A stretch of DNA of 64,000 bases from Streptomyces pyxinae (lineage in GTDB: Bacteria > Actinomycetota > Actinomycetes > Streptomycetales > Streptomycetaceae): positions 248,001 to 312,000 of the forward strand of contig NZ_JANUGQ010000001.1 in the NCBI RefSeq assembly GCF_024756275.1, given 5' to 3'. Below, one piece after another: positions 7,740 to 17,027 of the stretch (within the stretch, counting starts at the first letter, position 1; every line of letters begins with the position of its first letter). The notes under the pieces were generated by a model, which was not told the DNA's origin, made no database searches, and saw only the letters and a list, made by a program, of their open reading frames with translations. Made by a program: the position numbers and the translations under genes.

Positions 7740-10142
7740 GTGTTCACGGGGATCGACGAGGTCGACTGGACCTCGCTGGGCCATGCCTACGGCCCGGCCG
7801 ACGACGTGCCCGCCCTGCTTCGCGGGCTCGCCTCCACGGACCCGGCCGAGCGCGAGATCGCGCTCGACGGGATGTACGGCGCGGTGCACCACCAGGGCGA
7901 CGTGTACGACTCGACGCTCGCCTGCATCCCGTTCCTGCTGGAGCTGGTGGCCGATCCGGCGGTGCAGGACCGGGGCGCCCTGGTCGAGCTGCTGACCAGC
8001 ATCGGCGGCATCGACCTGGACGGCGACGACGAGCTGGCGGAGCTGGACCCGGAGGACGAGGAGTTCGAGGACGCGGCCAACTACGCGATGGCCTCGGCGG
8101 CGGTGGCGGCGGGCGCCGATGTGTTCCTGGAGCTGCTGGGCGACGCGGACCCGGAGGTGCGGATCGCCGCCCCGGGCGCGCTCGCCTCGCTGCACGGCGA
8201 ACCGGCCCGGGTGCTGGAGCTGCTGCGCGAACGGCTGACCGTCGAGCGGTCGGCGGAGGTGCGGCTCGCGCTGGTGGAGGCGGTCGGCCGGATCGCCCTG
8301 CGGTACGAGTCGCTGCGCGACGAGACCGTGGACTGGCTGGGCTGGCTGATGGGCGCCGCCCAGGACCCGGGGCTCCGGCTGGCCGCGCTCGCCCAGCTGG
8401 CCCGGTGCGCGCCCGCCCGGCTCCCGCGCGATGTGGTGGCGACCGTCACCGACCTGCTGGCGGAGCTGCGCGAGGCACCGGACGGGCCGGGCCGGGGCGC
8501 CCCGGCCGACCGCCGGGCCAACCGGCTGCCGCTGGACGAGCTGGCGGAGCTGGACGCCTGGGACGGGCCGGGGGACGGCTCCGGGGCCGGCGACGGCCCG
8601 GCGGGCCGGGGTGGCGGGCCGGCGGCGCGGGAGACCGCCGGCACCTGGGACGGCGCGGCGGCCAGGGACGGCTCCGGGGCACGGGACGGCTCCGGAGGCC
8701 GGGACGGTTCGGGAGGCCGGGACGGCTCCGGGGTCCGGGACGGACGGGAACCGGCCGCGGCACCGGACGGCGGGGCGGTGGCCCGGCCGTCCGCGCCGAT
8801 CCTGATCGAGCAGGCGTACCAGGCGTGTCAGCCGTACGGCGCCCGGGGCGAGCGCGCGGAACTCCCGGCGGGGCGCGGCACCGCCTGGGCGGACGATCTG
8901 CTGCGCACCCTGCACGGCGCCCTGGACGACCGGGTGGAGGACCGGATCGCCCTGCTCACGGTCCAGTTGCGCAGCCCGGACTGGGGCCAGCGGGCGGACG
9001 CCGTCTGGATGGGCGGCGGTCTGGTGCACACCTGGCGGGGCGCGTACGACGAGGTGGTCCGGCTGATCGGGGCGCAGCTGGCCGACCCCGAACCCCGGTT
9101 GCGGGAGGCCGCGGCCGGCTGGCTGGGCGACCTCTTCGGGCTGGCCCGCCCGGCGGCCGACGCGCTGGCCGCCCGGGTCGCGGCCGATCCGGAGCCCTGG
9201 GTGCCGGAGCGGGCCGGAGGCTGGCCGGGCACCGGGAGCGCTCTGCTCGCCCTCACCCGTGCGGGTGATGCCAGGGCGGTGCCCGCGCTGATCTGCGCGC
9301 TGGAGCAGCCCGCGCTGGACGGTCCGCTGGCGCACGCCGTCCGCCAGCTGGGCCGGGCCGGCACCGCACTGGTGCCCGCGCTGCGCAGGCGGCTGGCCGG
9401 ACTGCCGCTCGCCGGCCGGGCCGGGCCGGCGGAGCAGGCCGAGCCGCTGCTGCTCGCCCTGGCGCGGATGGGCGCCGCCGAGGCGCTGCCCGAGGTGCTG
9501 CGGATGTTGCGGGCGGCGGCGCCCGGACACCTCGGGGAGCGGCTGGCCGAGCCCGCGCTGCGCGCGCTGGCCGCGTTCGGCCCGGCGGCGGCCCCGGCGG
9601 TGCCGGAGCTGCGGGCGCTGCTGGCCGACGGCTCGGCCCCGGCGGCGGTGACCGCGACGGCGGCGCACGCCCTCTGGACGGCCGGCGGCGACGTACGGCC
9701 GGTGCTGCCGGTGCTGCGGACCATGCTGCTGGCGCCGGACACCCAGGACCGGTCGCAGGCGGCCCGGGCGGTCGGGGCGATCGGGCCGGCGGCCTCCCCC
9801 GCGGTACCGGAGCTGATGGCCGGCCTCTCCTCGCACCCGCCGCGGCTCCGGGTGGCGGCGGCGCTGGCACTGTGCCGGGTCACCCGGGACGTGGGCGAGG
9901 CGCTGCCGGTGCTGGTGGCGGCCTGGCGGGAGGACCGGCACAGCCGCCCGGGGATCGCGGAGTGCCTGTCCGAGCTGGGCCCGGCGGCGGCTCCGGCCGC
10001 CCCGATGCTCCGCGCCGAGCTGGCCCGCTCGCGGCGCCACCATGTGCCGGACGGCCGCTCCGGCGGCCGGGACATCCACCACGACGAGCGGCTGCTCACC
10101 CACTGCCGCCAGGCGCTGGGCCTGCCCGGCCCCTCGGCCTGA
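7740..10142 (+). CDS. HEAT-repeat protein
   Basis: An 800-residue protein built of alpha-helical HEAT-like repeats (for example DPEVRIAAPGALASLHGEP and DPEPRLREAAAGWLGDLFG). Such solenoids are protein-interaction scaffolds; no catalytic motif is visible. The N-terminus VFTGIDEVDWTSLGHAYGP follows a GGGGAGGG ribosome site with 6-7 nt spacing, which is why the GTG at 7740 is preferred over the upstream start at 7635. About residues 275-340 form a Gly/Asp/Ser low-complexity linker with RDGSG repeats (8565-8770), which splits the protein into two helical halves. Transcribed alone; function unknown. Confidence 0.85.
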   Translation: MFTGIDEVDWTSLGHAYGPADDVPALLRGLASTDPAEREIALDGMYGAVHHQGDVYDSTLACIPFLLELVADPAVQDRGALVELLTSIGGIDLDGDDELAELDPEDEEFEDAANYAMASAAVAAGADVFLELLGDADPEVRIAAPGALASLHGEPARVLELLRERLTVERSAEVRLALVEAVGRIALRYESLRDETVDWLGWLMGAAQDPGLRLAALAQLARCAPARLPRDVVATVTDLLAELREAPDGPGRGAPADRRANRLPLDELAELDAWDGPGDGSGAGDGPAGRGGGPAARETAGTWDGAAARDGSGARDGSGGRDGSGGRDGSGVRDGREPAAAPDGGAVARPSAPILIEQAYQACQPYGARGERAELPAGRGTAWADDLLRTLHGALDDRVEDRIALLTVQLRSPDWGQRADAVWMGGGLVHTWRGAYDEVVRLIGAQLADPEPRLREAAAGWLGDLFGLARPAADALAARVAADPEPWVPERAGGWPGTGSALLALTRAGDARAVPALICALEQPALDGPLAHAVRQLGRAGTALVPALRRRLAGLPLAGRAGPAEQAEPLLLALARMGAAEALPEVLRMLRAAAPGHLGERLAEPALRALAAFGPAAAPAVPELRALLADGSAPAAVTATAAHALWTAGGDVRPVLPVLRTMLLAPDTQDRSQAARAVGAIGPAASPAVPELMAGLSSHPPRLRVAAALALCRVTRDVGEALPVLVAAWREDRHSRPGIAECLSELGPAAAPAAPMLRAELARSRRHHVPDGRSGGRDIHHDERLLTHCRQALGLPGPSA

Positions 10143-10599
10143 CCGACCCCTCCTGGGGACTCCTTCCGGGGACTCCTCCCGGGGGGCTCCTCCGGCCTTC
10201 CGGTACGCGCCGGTACGTGCCGAAACGTACCCCGTCCCCGGGCGCCGGGCCCGCCCGGGAACCGGCCGGTGGGTGCCCGGCGCGGAGGGCGTCCGGTCCG
10301 GGAGAGGGCGGGCGCGGGGCCTCGACAGGGACCGGACGCGGCCCGGCGAGGCGGCGTACGGAGCCCGGGCATCCCCGGCAGGACCAGGACGGGCCCGGCC
10401 GGCGGTCGGGCAGGACCCGGACAAGGCCCGGCGGGCCGGCGCGAGTCCGGCGCGCGCACGGATACGGAAGAGGACCCGGCGAAGAACACCGGTCGAGGCG
10501 TCAGGGCCCGGCGGCGGCACGGGCGGAGCCCCGCCGGAAGCACCGGTGAGGATCCCGGCGGAGTACGGACGGAGACCCCCGCCGACAGCACCGGTGAAG

Positions 10600-10935
10600 A
10601 CCCGGCGGGAGCCCGACCGGTGACCAGTGGGACCCGGCGGGAGCCCGGCAGGAGACCGGTGAGACCCGGCGGCAGCCCGAACGGTGGCCGGCGGGGCCCG
10701 GCGGCAGCCCGAACGGTGACCAGCGGGGGCCGGCGGCAGCCCGGCCGGAGACCGGCGGGACCCGGCAGAAGCCCGAATGGCGACCGGTGAGGCCCGGCAG
10801 AAGCCCGGCCGGAGACCGGCGAGGCCCGGCGGCAGCCCGAACCGTGACCGGCAGAAGCCCGGACGGTGGTCGGCGGGACCCGGCGGCAGCCCGGACGGCG
10901 ACCGGTGAGACCCGGCGGCAGCCCGGCCGGAACAC
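10600..10935. repeat. 32-bp tandem repeat array
   Basis: The hexamer AGCCCG recurs at 10610, 10642, 10674, 10706, 10738, 10770, 10802 and 10834: seven steps of exactly 32 bp. It then recurs at 10856 (a step of 22, one shortened unit), 10888 and 10920 (32 again). A unit reads roughly ACCCGGCGGCAGCCCG followed by GAACGGTGACCGGCGGG. Copies are imperfect, differing by point substitutions. 32 is not a multiple of 3, so this is not a coding repeat, and no spacers are present. Confidence 0.85.
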
Positions 10936-10963
10936 CGGTCAGATCGTCCGCCGATCGGACCGG

Positions 10964-11008
10964 TCGACAAATGGGACTTCCTGCCGAATATGGTGGTCGG
11001 GACCGACC
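10964..11008 (+). promoter_or_regulatory. Candidate promoter and inverted repeat upstream of the lipoprotein gene
   Basis: A TCGACA box at 10964-10969 and TATGGT at 10989-10994 (about 19 bp apart) could be a -35/-10 pair. Immediately downstream is an inverted repeat GGTCGG-GA-CCGACC at 10995-11008, near the expected transcription start, a fitting operator position. Inferred only from sequence. Confidence 0.35.
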
Positions 11009-11048
11009 GAACCCGGTGACCCGATCCCGATAGGAGCGCACGAGCGCC

Positions 11049-11945
11049 GTGAGCCCGCACCGTCCCGCCGCCCGCACGGCTCTGCTCCTGTCCATCGCGG
11101 CGGCGGCCGTCCTGCTGGCCGGGTGCGCCGACGCGGGCGGGCTGCGCGGGGCGGGGCCCACCCCCACCGCCGTCGGCCCGGTACGGCTCTGGCCCGGGCT
11201 GCCGCCGGTCACCGCGCCGCCCTTCGACTACGGCGAGAGCGACACCGAGCGGGTTCCGGGCGTCTCGCTGCCGGACGGCGACGTACGCAAGACCAGCCCG
11301 GTGGCGGTGCTCCAGGCCGAGGTGGCCGCCCATCCGGACCAGGTCACCGGCGCCGACGGGATGTACGAGGAGACGGCCCGGGCCATCCGGGACTGCGGGC
11401 GCCGGCCGAAGGGCTGCCCGGTGCTCCGGCCGTACTACCGGGACCTGACCGGGGACGGCAAGGACGAGCTGATCGTCGGCTTCACCATGCCCGACCAGCA
11501 GGTCGGTCTGCGCTGCTACATGCCGGAGAACGGCGGGCTGACCCGGATCATGTCCACCAGCGACCAGGTGGTGCGGGTGGAGCTGGCCGGCCGCGATCTG
11601 ATCGTCCGGGTGGTCTCGGCCGGCATCCCGGGATACGAGTACCGCACCGCCTGGTCCTGGGACGCCCAGCAGCGGACCATGCTGCCGAAGAAGGACGAGA
11701 TCATCCGGGTCAAGCCGGCCGCTCCGCCCGGGACCCCGCCGCCGGGGGACGACTCCGCCGCGCCGGAGGAGCCCGCGCCGCCGGAGGAGTCCGAGCAGGG
11801 CCCGTCGGTGGTGTCCGGCGGATCGCCCGGCGCCTCGGTGTCCGGCGCGTCCCCCGCACCCGCGGTCTCGGGCGAGTCCCCCGCACCCGCCGGGCCCGGG
11901 GAGTCGTCCGCGCCCGCCGCCTCCGGCGCTCCGGATCCGCGATGA
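11049..11945 (+). CDS. Lipoprotein, likely accessory to the adjacent sensor kinase
   Basis: A 298-residue secreted lipoprotein. The signal peptide ends in VLLAGC with the lipidated cysteine at residue 26. The centre contains RDLTGDGKDELIVGF, like short Asp/Gly calcium-type loops in FG-GAP-like proteins, then CYMPENGGLTRIMST. The last 60 residues are Pro/Ser/Glu/Gly-rich (repeats of SPAPAVSGES type), a wall-spanning or flexible tail. The stop overlaps the next gene's start (ATGA at 11942-11945), so the two are translationally coupled. The arrangement recalls CseA, the lipoprotein that modulates the CseBC sensor system in Streptomyces, but I cannot show orthology. Confidence 0.8.
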   Translation: MSPHRPAARTALLLSIAAAAVLLAGCADAGGLRGAGPTPTAVGPVRLWPGLPPVTAPPFDYGESDTERVPGVSLPDGDVRKTSPVAVLQAEVAAHPDQVTGADGMYEETARAIRDCGRRPKGCPVLRPYYRDLTGDGKDELIVGFTMPDQQVGLRCYMPENGGLTRIMSTSDQVVRVELAGRDLIVRVVSAGIPGYEYRTAWSWDAQQRTMLPKKDEIIRVKPAAPPGTPPPGDDSAAPEEPAPPEESEQGPSVVSGGSPGASVSGASPAPAVSGESPAPAGPGESSAPAASGAPDPR

Positions 11946-13210
11946 GGCGCCGGCTCCGGCTGCCCGCCTGGACCGCCACCCTCACCTGGAAGGCCGCGGT
12001 CTTCATCACCGTCATGTGCTGCGCCCTGGCGGCGCTGCTCGGCGCCCTGGTCCATGTGTCGGTGACCCGCCAGACGGTGGACTCGGCCCGTGAGAAGGCC
12101 CTGGAGCGGCTGACCGACGTGACCGAGGCGTACGAGGCGGGCGAGCCGCTGCCCCGGTTCGCGGGCGTGGACCCGCCGGGGCTGCCGTCCGCGCTGCGCG
12201 GTCTGGCCACCGGGGGCCGGCGGGGCACCCTGGTCGCGAAGCTCGACGGGCGGCCGGTGATGTGGGCGGCCGGCCCCGCCGACGGCCGGGCGCTGGCGGT
12301 GCGGGTGGACTACTCGCTGAGCGCCCGCACCATCAGCGGTCTGGACAAGGCGATCGTGGGCTCGTCGGTGCTGGCGATCGGGGCGACCCTGCTGGTCGGG
12401 GCGTTCGCGGTCACCCGGATCACCCGGCGGCTGCATCTGACCGCCCAGGTGGCGCGGCGGATCAGCGCGGGCGATCTGGACGCCCGGGTCAACGACCCCC
12501 GCACCCGGGACCCGTCGCGCCCCGAGGACGAGGTGGCCACCGTCTCCGGGGCGCTGGACACCATGGCCTCCAGCCTCCAGGGCAAACTGGAGCGCGAGCA
12601 GCGGTTCACCGCCGATGTGGCGCACGAGCTGCGCACCCCGCTGACCGGTCTCTCGGCGGCGGCCGAGCTGCTGCCGGCGGGCCGGCCTTCGGAGCTGGTG
12701 CAGGACCGGGTGCGGACCATGCGGGCGCTGACGGAGGACCTGCTGGAGATCTCCCGGCTGGACGCCCGCTCCGAACAGGCCGACCTCGATGTGCACGAGC
12801 TGGGTCCGCTGACCGAGCGCGCGGTACGCGCCACCGGCACCGGGGCCGAGGTGCGGATCGTCCGGGACGTCCGGGTGGAGACCGACCGGCGGCGGTTGGA
12901 GCGGGTGCTCGGCAATCTGGTGGCCAACGCCCACAAGCACGGCCGGGTGCCGGTCGTGGTGACGGTGGACGGCCCGGTGGTGACGGTCCGGGACCACGGC
13001 CCGGGGTTCCCGGCGTATCTGCTGGAGCACGGGCCGCAGCGGTTCCGCACCGAGAGCGGTGGCAAGGGCCACGGGCTCGGGCTGACGATCGCGGTGGGCC
13101 AGTCGGCGATGATCGGCGCCCGGCTGGAGTTCGCCGACGCCCCGGGCGGCGGCGCACTCGCCCGGCTGACCCTCCCCGTCGGCCCGGAAGCGCCGGACGA
13201 CGCTCCCTGA
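11942..13210 (+). CDS. Membrane sensor histidine kinase
   Basis: 422 residues: membrane segments at about 17-40 and 137-158 flank an extracellular loop of about 95 residues. A HAMP linker follows (ITRRLHLTAQVARRISAGD). The dimerisation box is DVAHELRTPLTG with the phosphorylated H228, the N-box is NLVANAHKHG, and the ATP-lid region includes DHGPGF and GHGLGLTIAV. All kinase motifs look intact. It is coupled to the lipoprotein gene by a 4-bp overlap. No response regulator lies within several genes on either side, so it is an orphan kinase, or works with a regulator encoded elsewhere. Confidence 0.92.
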   Translation: MRRRLRLPAWTATLTWKAAVFITVMCCALAALLGALVHVSVTRQTVDSAREKALERLTDVTEAYEAGEPLPRFAGVDPPGLPSALRGLATGGRRGTLVAKLDGRPVMWAAGPADGRALAVRVDYSLSARTISGLDKAIVGSSVLAIGATLLVGAFAVTRITRRLHLTAQVARRISAGDLDARVNDPRTRDPSRPEDEVATVSGALDTMASSLQGKLEREQRFTADVAHELRTPLTGLSAAAELLPAGRPSELVQDRVRTMRALTEDLLEISRLDARSEQADLDVHELGPLTERAVRATGTGAEVRIVRDVRVETDRRRLERVLGNLVANAHKHGRVPVVVTVDGPVVTVRDHGPGFPAYLLEHGPQRFRTESGGKGHGLGLTIAVGQSAMIGARLEFADAPGGGALARLTLPVGPEAPDDAP

Positions 13211-13224
13211 CCCTCCGCCCGCGC

Positions 13225-13291
13225 CCCCACCCACGTCCGCACGCCCACGCCCACCCCCACCCCCACGCCCACGTCCATGTCCATGTCCATC
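13225..13291. repeat. Hexanucleotide repeat (CCCACG/TCCATG type)
   Basis: A 6-bp periodic tract of about ten degenerate units (CCCACG, CCCACC, TCCATG) immediately after the kinase stop codon and about 80 bp before the SEDS gene. Probably a slippage tract; non-coding. Confidence 0.6.
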
Positions 13292-13368
13292 GGCCGAACA
13301 ACGAGCCACACGACTCCACATAAGCCACGTAAGGGACATAACCCTCCCCCCTTGCTACGTTGCCGTGC

Positions 13369-14748
13369 ATGACCGCCACGACGGCCGACACCCCGCCGCC
13401 CCGGCCGCGGCGTGCCCGGCGGCGCGGGGTGGAGCTGTCGCTGCTGGTCGGCGCGGTGCTGGTCGCCGTGCAGGGGTACGTCTCCGTCGGCCTCGCCCGG
13501 GAGGGCGCCGTGCCGCCGGACGCGGTCGGCTACGGCGCCGGGCTCGGACTGCTGGCGCTGCTCGCCCATCTGGCGGTGCGGCTGTGCGCCCCGTACGCCG
13601 ATCCCCTGCTGCTCCCGATCGCGGTGCTGCTCAACGGGCTCGGCCTGGTACTGATCTACCGGCTCGACCTGGAGACCCCCGCCGACCGCGCCGCGCCCGC
13701 CCAACTGGTGTGGTCCACCCTCGGGGTGGCGCTGTTCATCGTGGCCGTGGCGGTGCTGCGGGACCACCGGCTCGCCCAGCGGTACGCCTATCTCTCGGTC
13801 GCCACCGCGCTGGTCCTGCTGCTGGCGCCGATCTTCTTCCCCGCCGTCAACGGGGCGAAGATCTGGATCCGGATCGGCGGACTCTCCTTTCAGCCCGGTG
13901 AGTTCGCCAAGATCCTGCTGGCCGTGTTCTTCGCCGCCTACCTGGCGGGCAGTCAGCGGGCGCTCAACCACACCGGGCGGCGGGTGTGGCGGCTGCGGCT
14001 GCCGACCGGGCGGGTGCTCGGGCCGATCGTGGCGATCTGGCTGCTCAGCGTCGGGGTGCTGGTCCTGGAGCGGGACCTCGGCACCTCGCTGCTCTTCTTC
14101 GGACTGTTCGTGATCATGCTCTATGTGGCCACCGGCCGGATCGGCTGGACCGCCGTCTGGCTGCTGGTGGCCGGGGCGGGCGCGTTCGTGATCGGCCGGC
14201 TGGAGCCGCATGTCAACGGCCGGGTGGCGGACTGGCTGCACCCCTTCGCCTCCATCGAGGCCGGCCAGGGCCCCGGGCAGCTCGCCCAGTCGCTCTTCGC
14301 CTTCGCCGCCGGCGGGATGACCGGCACCGGCCTCGGCCTCGGCCACTCGGCGCTGATCGGGTTCGCCACGAAGTCGGACTTCATCCTGGCCACCGCCGGT
14401 GAGGAGCTGGGACTCGCCGGGCTGACCGCGATCTTCCTGCTCTACGCGCTGCTGGTGGCCCGGGGCTACCGGGCCGCGCTCGATCTGCGCGATCCGTTCG
14501 GGCAGTTGCTCGCGGTGGGGCTGGCCTCCATTCCGGCGCTCCAGGTCTTCGTCATCGCGGGCGGGGTGATGGGGCTGATCCCGCTGACCGGTATGGCCAT
14601 GCCGTTCCTCGCGCAGGGAGGTTCCTCGGTGGTGGCCAACTGGATCATCGTGGCGCTGCTGATCCGGCTCAGTGACTCGGCCCGCGCCCCCGCGCCCGAA
14701 CCCACCGGGCCCCCGGCCCCGGTGCCGGTCCCGGAGGGGGCCCGGTGA
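13369..14748 (+). CDS. SEDS glycosyltransferase, FtsW/RodA/SpoVE family
   Basis: A 459-residue polytopic membrane protein. SEDS landmarks include FFPAVNGAKIWIRIGGLSFQPGEFAK, LVLERDLGTSLLFF, the extracellular loop with TKSDFILATAGEELG, and the closing GMAMPFLAQGGSSVVANW. These enzymes polymerise lipid II into glycan strands with a partner class B PBP, and the next gene is exactly that: the stop overlaps its GTG. It is likely the non-essential SEDS/PBP pair seen alongside the division (ftsW) and mre-linked (sfr) copies in Streptomyces, by my memory of the SCO5301-5302 locus. The ATG at 13369 lacks a clear ribosome site and may be leaderless. Confidence 0.93.
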   Translation: MTATTADTPPPRPRRARRRGVELSLLVGAVLVAVQGYVSVGLAREGAVPPDAVGYGAGLGLLALLAHLAVRLCAPYADPLLLPIAVLLNGLGLVLIYRLDLETPADRAAPAQLVWSTLGVALFIVAVAVLRDHRLAQRYAYLSVATALVLLLAPIFFPAVNGAKIWIRIGGLSFQPGEFAKILLAVFFAAYLAGSQRALNHTGRRVWRLRLPTGRVLGPIVAIWLLSVGVLVLERDLGTSLLFFGLFVIMLYVATGRIGWTAVWLLVAGAGAFVIGRLEPHVNGRVADWLHPFASIEAGQGPGQLAQSLFAFAAGGMTGTGLGLGHSALIGFATKSDFILATAGEELGLAGLTAIFLLYALLVARGYRAALDLRDPFGQLLAVGLASIPALQVFVIAGGVMGLIPLTGMAMPFLAQGGSSVVANWIIVALLIRLSDSARAPAPEPTGPPAPVPVPEGAR

Positions 14749-16238
14749 TCCGGCCGATCCGGCGGGCGGCCGTGCTCGGACTGGTGCTGCTCGCCGCGCT
14801 GCTGGTCAACGCGGCACGGGTGCAGCTCTTCCAGGCCCGGGAGCTCAACGAGAACCCGGCCAACCGGCGGATCGCCATCAGCCGGTACGCCCAGCCGCGC
14901 GGGGACGTCCTGGTGCAGGGGGCTCCGGTGACCGGCTCCCGGGACACCCGCGAGCAGCTGCGCTACGAGCGCGTCTACCGGGACGGGCCGCTCTACGCCC
15001 CGGTGACCGGGTACGCCTCGCAGACGTACGGGACGACACTGCTGGAGCACGCCGAGGACGCGGTGCTCGCCGGGACCGACCCGCTGCTGGCGCCGTTCCC
15101 GTTCCTGGGCGGGGACGGGCAGGGGCGCTGGCCGGGCGGGGACGTGGCGACGACGATCCGGGCCTCGCTCCAGCGGGCGGCGTACGAGGGACTGGCCGGG
15201 CGGCGGGGGGCGGTGGCGGCGGTGGAGCCCTCGACCGGCCGGGTGCTGGCGCTGGTGTCCAGCCCCTCGTACGACCCGGGTCTGCTCTCCGGCACCGGGC
15301 GGGCGGTACGGGACGCCTGGGCCCGGCTGAACCGGGAGCCCGGCCGGCCGATGCTCAACCGGGCGATCCGCGAGACCTATCCGCCGGGCTCGACCTTCAA
15401 GCTGGTGACGGCGGCGGCGGCGCTGGACGAGGGGGTCGTCACCGATGTGGACGCGCCGACCGGGACGCCCGACCCCTATCTGCTGCCGGGCACCCGCACC
15501 GAGCTGCCGAACGCCTCGGACGGCTGCGGCGACGCCTCGCTCTCGTACGCCGTCCGCTGGTCCTGCAACACCGTGCTGGCCCAGGTCGGCGTCCGGGTCG
15601 GGCTGCGCGGGATGTCCGAGGCGGCCGAGCGGTTCGGCTTCAACGACCCGGGGCTGCGGATCCCGGCGGCGGTCGCCCCCTCGAACTTCGACACCGGGAT
15701 GTCGCGGGACCAGCTGGCGCTCTCCTCGATCGGGCAGTACGACACCACGGCGACCCCGCTCCAGATGGCCCTGGTCTCGGCCGCCGTCGCCAACGGCGGG
15801 GAGCTGCCCCGGCCGCACCTGGTCGAGCGCACCACCCGGGCGGGCGGCGGCCTGGTCCGGGGTGCCGAACCGGACACCTACCGCCGGGCGATGAAGCCCT
15901 CGACGGCGGCCCGGCTGAAGGAGCTGATGGTGGCGGTGGTCGAGGAGGGCTCGGGCCACCGGGCGGCCGTCCCGGGCGCGGTCGTCGGCGGCAAGACCGG
16001 CACCGCCCAGCACGGCGTCGGCAACCTCGGCACCCCCTACGCCTGGTTCACCGGCTGGGCCCAGCCGGAGGACTCCGCCCGGCCGGTGGTCGCGGTGGCG
16101 GTAGTCGTGGAGGACGCCTCGGCCCGCCGCGAGGACATCAGCGGCGGCGGCAGCGCGGCCCCCCTCGCCCGAGCCGTCCTGGCGGCAGCGGTGACGGAGG
16201 CAGCGACCGAGGAGGCGGCCGAGCCCGAGGAGGAGTAG
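14745..16238 (+). CDS. Class B penicillin-binding protein (transpeptidase)
   Basis: 497 residues with an N-terminal membrane anchor (about 8-24), a dimerisation region and a transpeptidase domain. Catalytic motifs are intact: STFK at 216-219 (nucleophile Ser216), SCN at 273-275 and KTGT at 417-420. It cross-links peptidoglycan and partners with the SEDS enzyme encoded just upstream (GTGA overlap; GGAGGGGG ribosome site inside the upstream gene). It resembles actinobacterial PbpA (PBP2b-like) more than FtsI, as it lacks PASTA domains and is short. The last 15 residues are acidic. Confidence 0.93.
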   Translation: MIRPIRRAAVLGLVLLAALLVNAARVQLFQARELNENPANRRIAISRYAQPRGDVLVQGAPVTGSRDTREQLRYERVYRDGPLYAPVTGYASQTYGTTLLEHAEDAVLAGTDPLLAPFPFLGGDGQGRWPGGDVATTIRASLQRAAYEGLAGRRGAVAAVEPSTGRVLALVSSPSYDPGLLSGTGRAVRDAWARLNREPGRPMLNRAIRETYPPGSTFKLVTAAAALDEGVVTDVDAPTGTPDPYLLPGTRTELPNASDGCGDASLSYAVRWSCNTVLAQVGVRVGLRGMSEAAERFGFNDPGLRIPAAVAPSNFDTGMSRDQLALSSIGQYDTTATPLQMALVSAAVANGGELPRPHLVERTTRAGGGLVRGAEPDTYRRAMKPSTAARLKELMVAVVEEGSGHRAAVPGAVVGGKTGTAQHGVGNLGTPYAWFTGWAQPEDSARPVVAVAVVVEDASARREDISGGGSAAPLARAVLAAAVTEAATEEAAEPEEE

Positions 16239-16261
16239 GCACAGCCGGGCGGGCAGGACGC

Positions 16262-16996
16262 TCATCGTGACCGCCCGGGGCGACCGGTGGCCCCCAGGTC
16301 GATGTCGAGACCGAACGGCACGGCGAGCCGGAGGTGGTCCCGGTGGACGCCGGTCGGCACATAGGCCCGGGTGGCCGGGTCGAGCTCGTGCACGTACACC
16401 ACCGGCCGCACGTCGTCGTGCTCCACCCGCCAGTGGTGCGGGATGCCCGCCCGCGCGTACTTCAGGGGCTTGACCTCCCGGTCCCGGCCGGCGGTGTCCG
16501 GCGCCGTGACCTCCACCGCCAGCAGCACCTCTCCGGGGTGGAAGGTGACCTGGCGGGGCCCGGTGAGCGCCTCCCGCCGCACCACCAGGACATCGGGGTC
16601 CAGCCGGTTGCGGCGATCCAGGGTGATCGTCATATGGCGCTTGGCCTTCATCCCCTCCGGAGCCTGTTCGCGGAGCGCCCGGTCCAGCAGGCCGGTCGTC
16701 CGCTCGTGAAGGACCGTCTGCGGGCTCAGCAGCACCAGGGCCCCGTCGATCAGCTCCGTCTTCCGGGGCAGATGGGGCAGCAGGTCGAGATCGTCCGCCA
16801 CCCATCCCCGGTGCGGCGGACGCACCCACGCGTGGTCGTCGGGCGGCCAGAGGTGGTCGGGATCGCGGACGGAGTCACCGACCGGGCCGCAGGCGGGGCC
16901 GGCGTCCCCCGCCGGGCCGCGAGCGGGGCCGGGGCCGTCGGCCGGGACGAAGCGGGGCCCGGCGGCATCGGTCGTGCCGGATTCATGGCGAGTCAT
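16262..16996 (-). CDS. Uma2-family (DUF820) PD-(D/E)xK-like protein
   Basis: A 244-residue protein. TELIDGALVLLSP, then LDPDVLVVRRE and LLAVEVTAPD, give the E...PD...ExT pattern of the restriction-endonuclease-like Uma2 fold; KYARAGIPHHWRV follows. The family is abundant in Streptomyces and cyanobacteria, and its biological role is unknown. The first 60 residues are a Gly/Pro/Ala-rich extension. I chose the ATG at 16996; GTG 17002 is two codons earlier. It converges on the PBP gene with 23 bp between stops, and a perfect palindrome lies 32 bp upstream. Confidence 0.8.
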   Translation of the reverse strand: MTRHESGTTDAAGPRFVPADGPGPARGPAGDAGPACGPVGDSVRDPDHLWPPDDHAWVRPPHRGWVADDLDLLPHLPRKTELIDGALVLLSPQTVLHERTTGLLDRALREQAPEGMKAKRHMTITLDRRNRLDPDVLVVRREALTGPRQVTFHPGEVLLAVEVTAPDTAGRDREVKPLKYARAGIPHHWRVEHDDVRPVVYVHELDPATRAYVPTGVHRDHLRLAVPFGLDIDLGATGRPGRSR

Positions 16997-17027
16997 GCCC
17001 ACAGACTGTCGGCAAAACCGGCATCAA

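Larger units (their letters stand above)
10143..11048. other. 900-bp gene-poor region with tandem repeats
   Basis: I see no believable gene between the HEAT protein and the lipoprotein. Open frames exist on both strands only because stops are rare at this GC content; they have no ribosome site or family features and the reading shifts within the repeats. The left part is GC-rich filler with CCGGGGACTCC-type short repeats (10150-10195). The right part holds the 32-bp repeat and then the promoter region of the lipoprotein gene. Confidence 0.6.

Noticed and set aside
10269..10790. Arg/Gly/Pro-rich frames through the 32-bp repeat
   Set aside because: The 32-bp period shifts the reading each unit, and there is no ribosome site; not coding.
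10600..10935. CRISPR array
   Set aside because: Units are contiguous without spacers and there are no cas genes.
7722..11333. 1203-residue antisense frame
   Set aside because: It mirrors the HEAT protein and then reads the 32-bp repeats; the composition is an artefact of rare stop codons.
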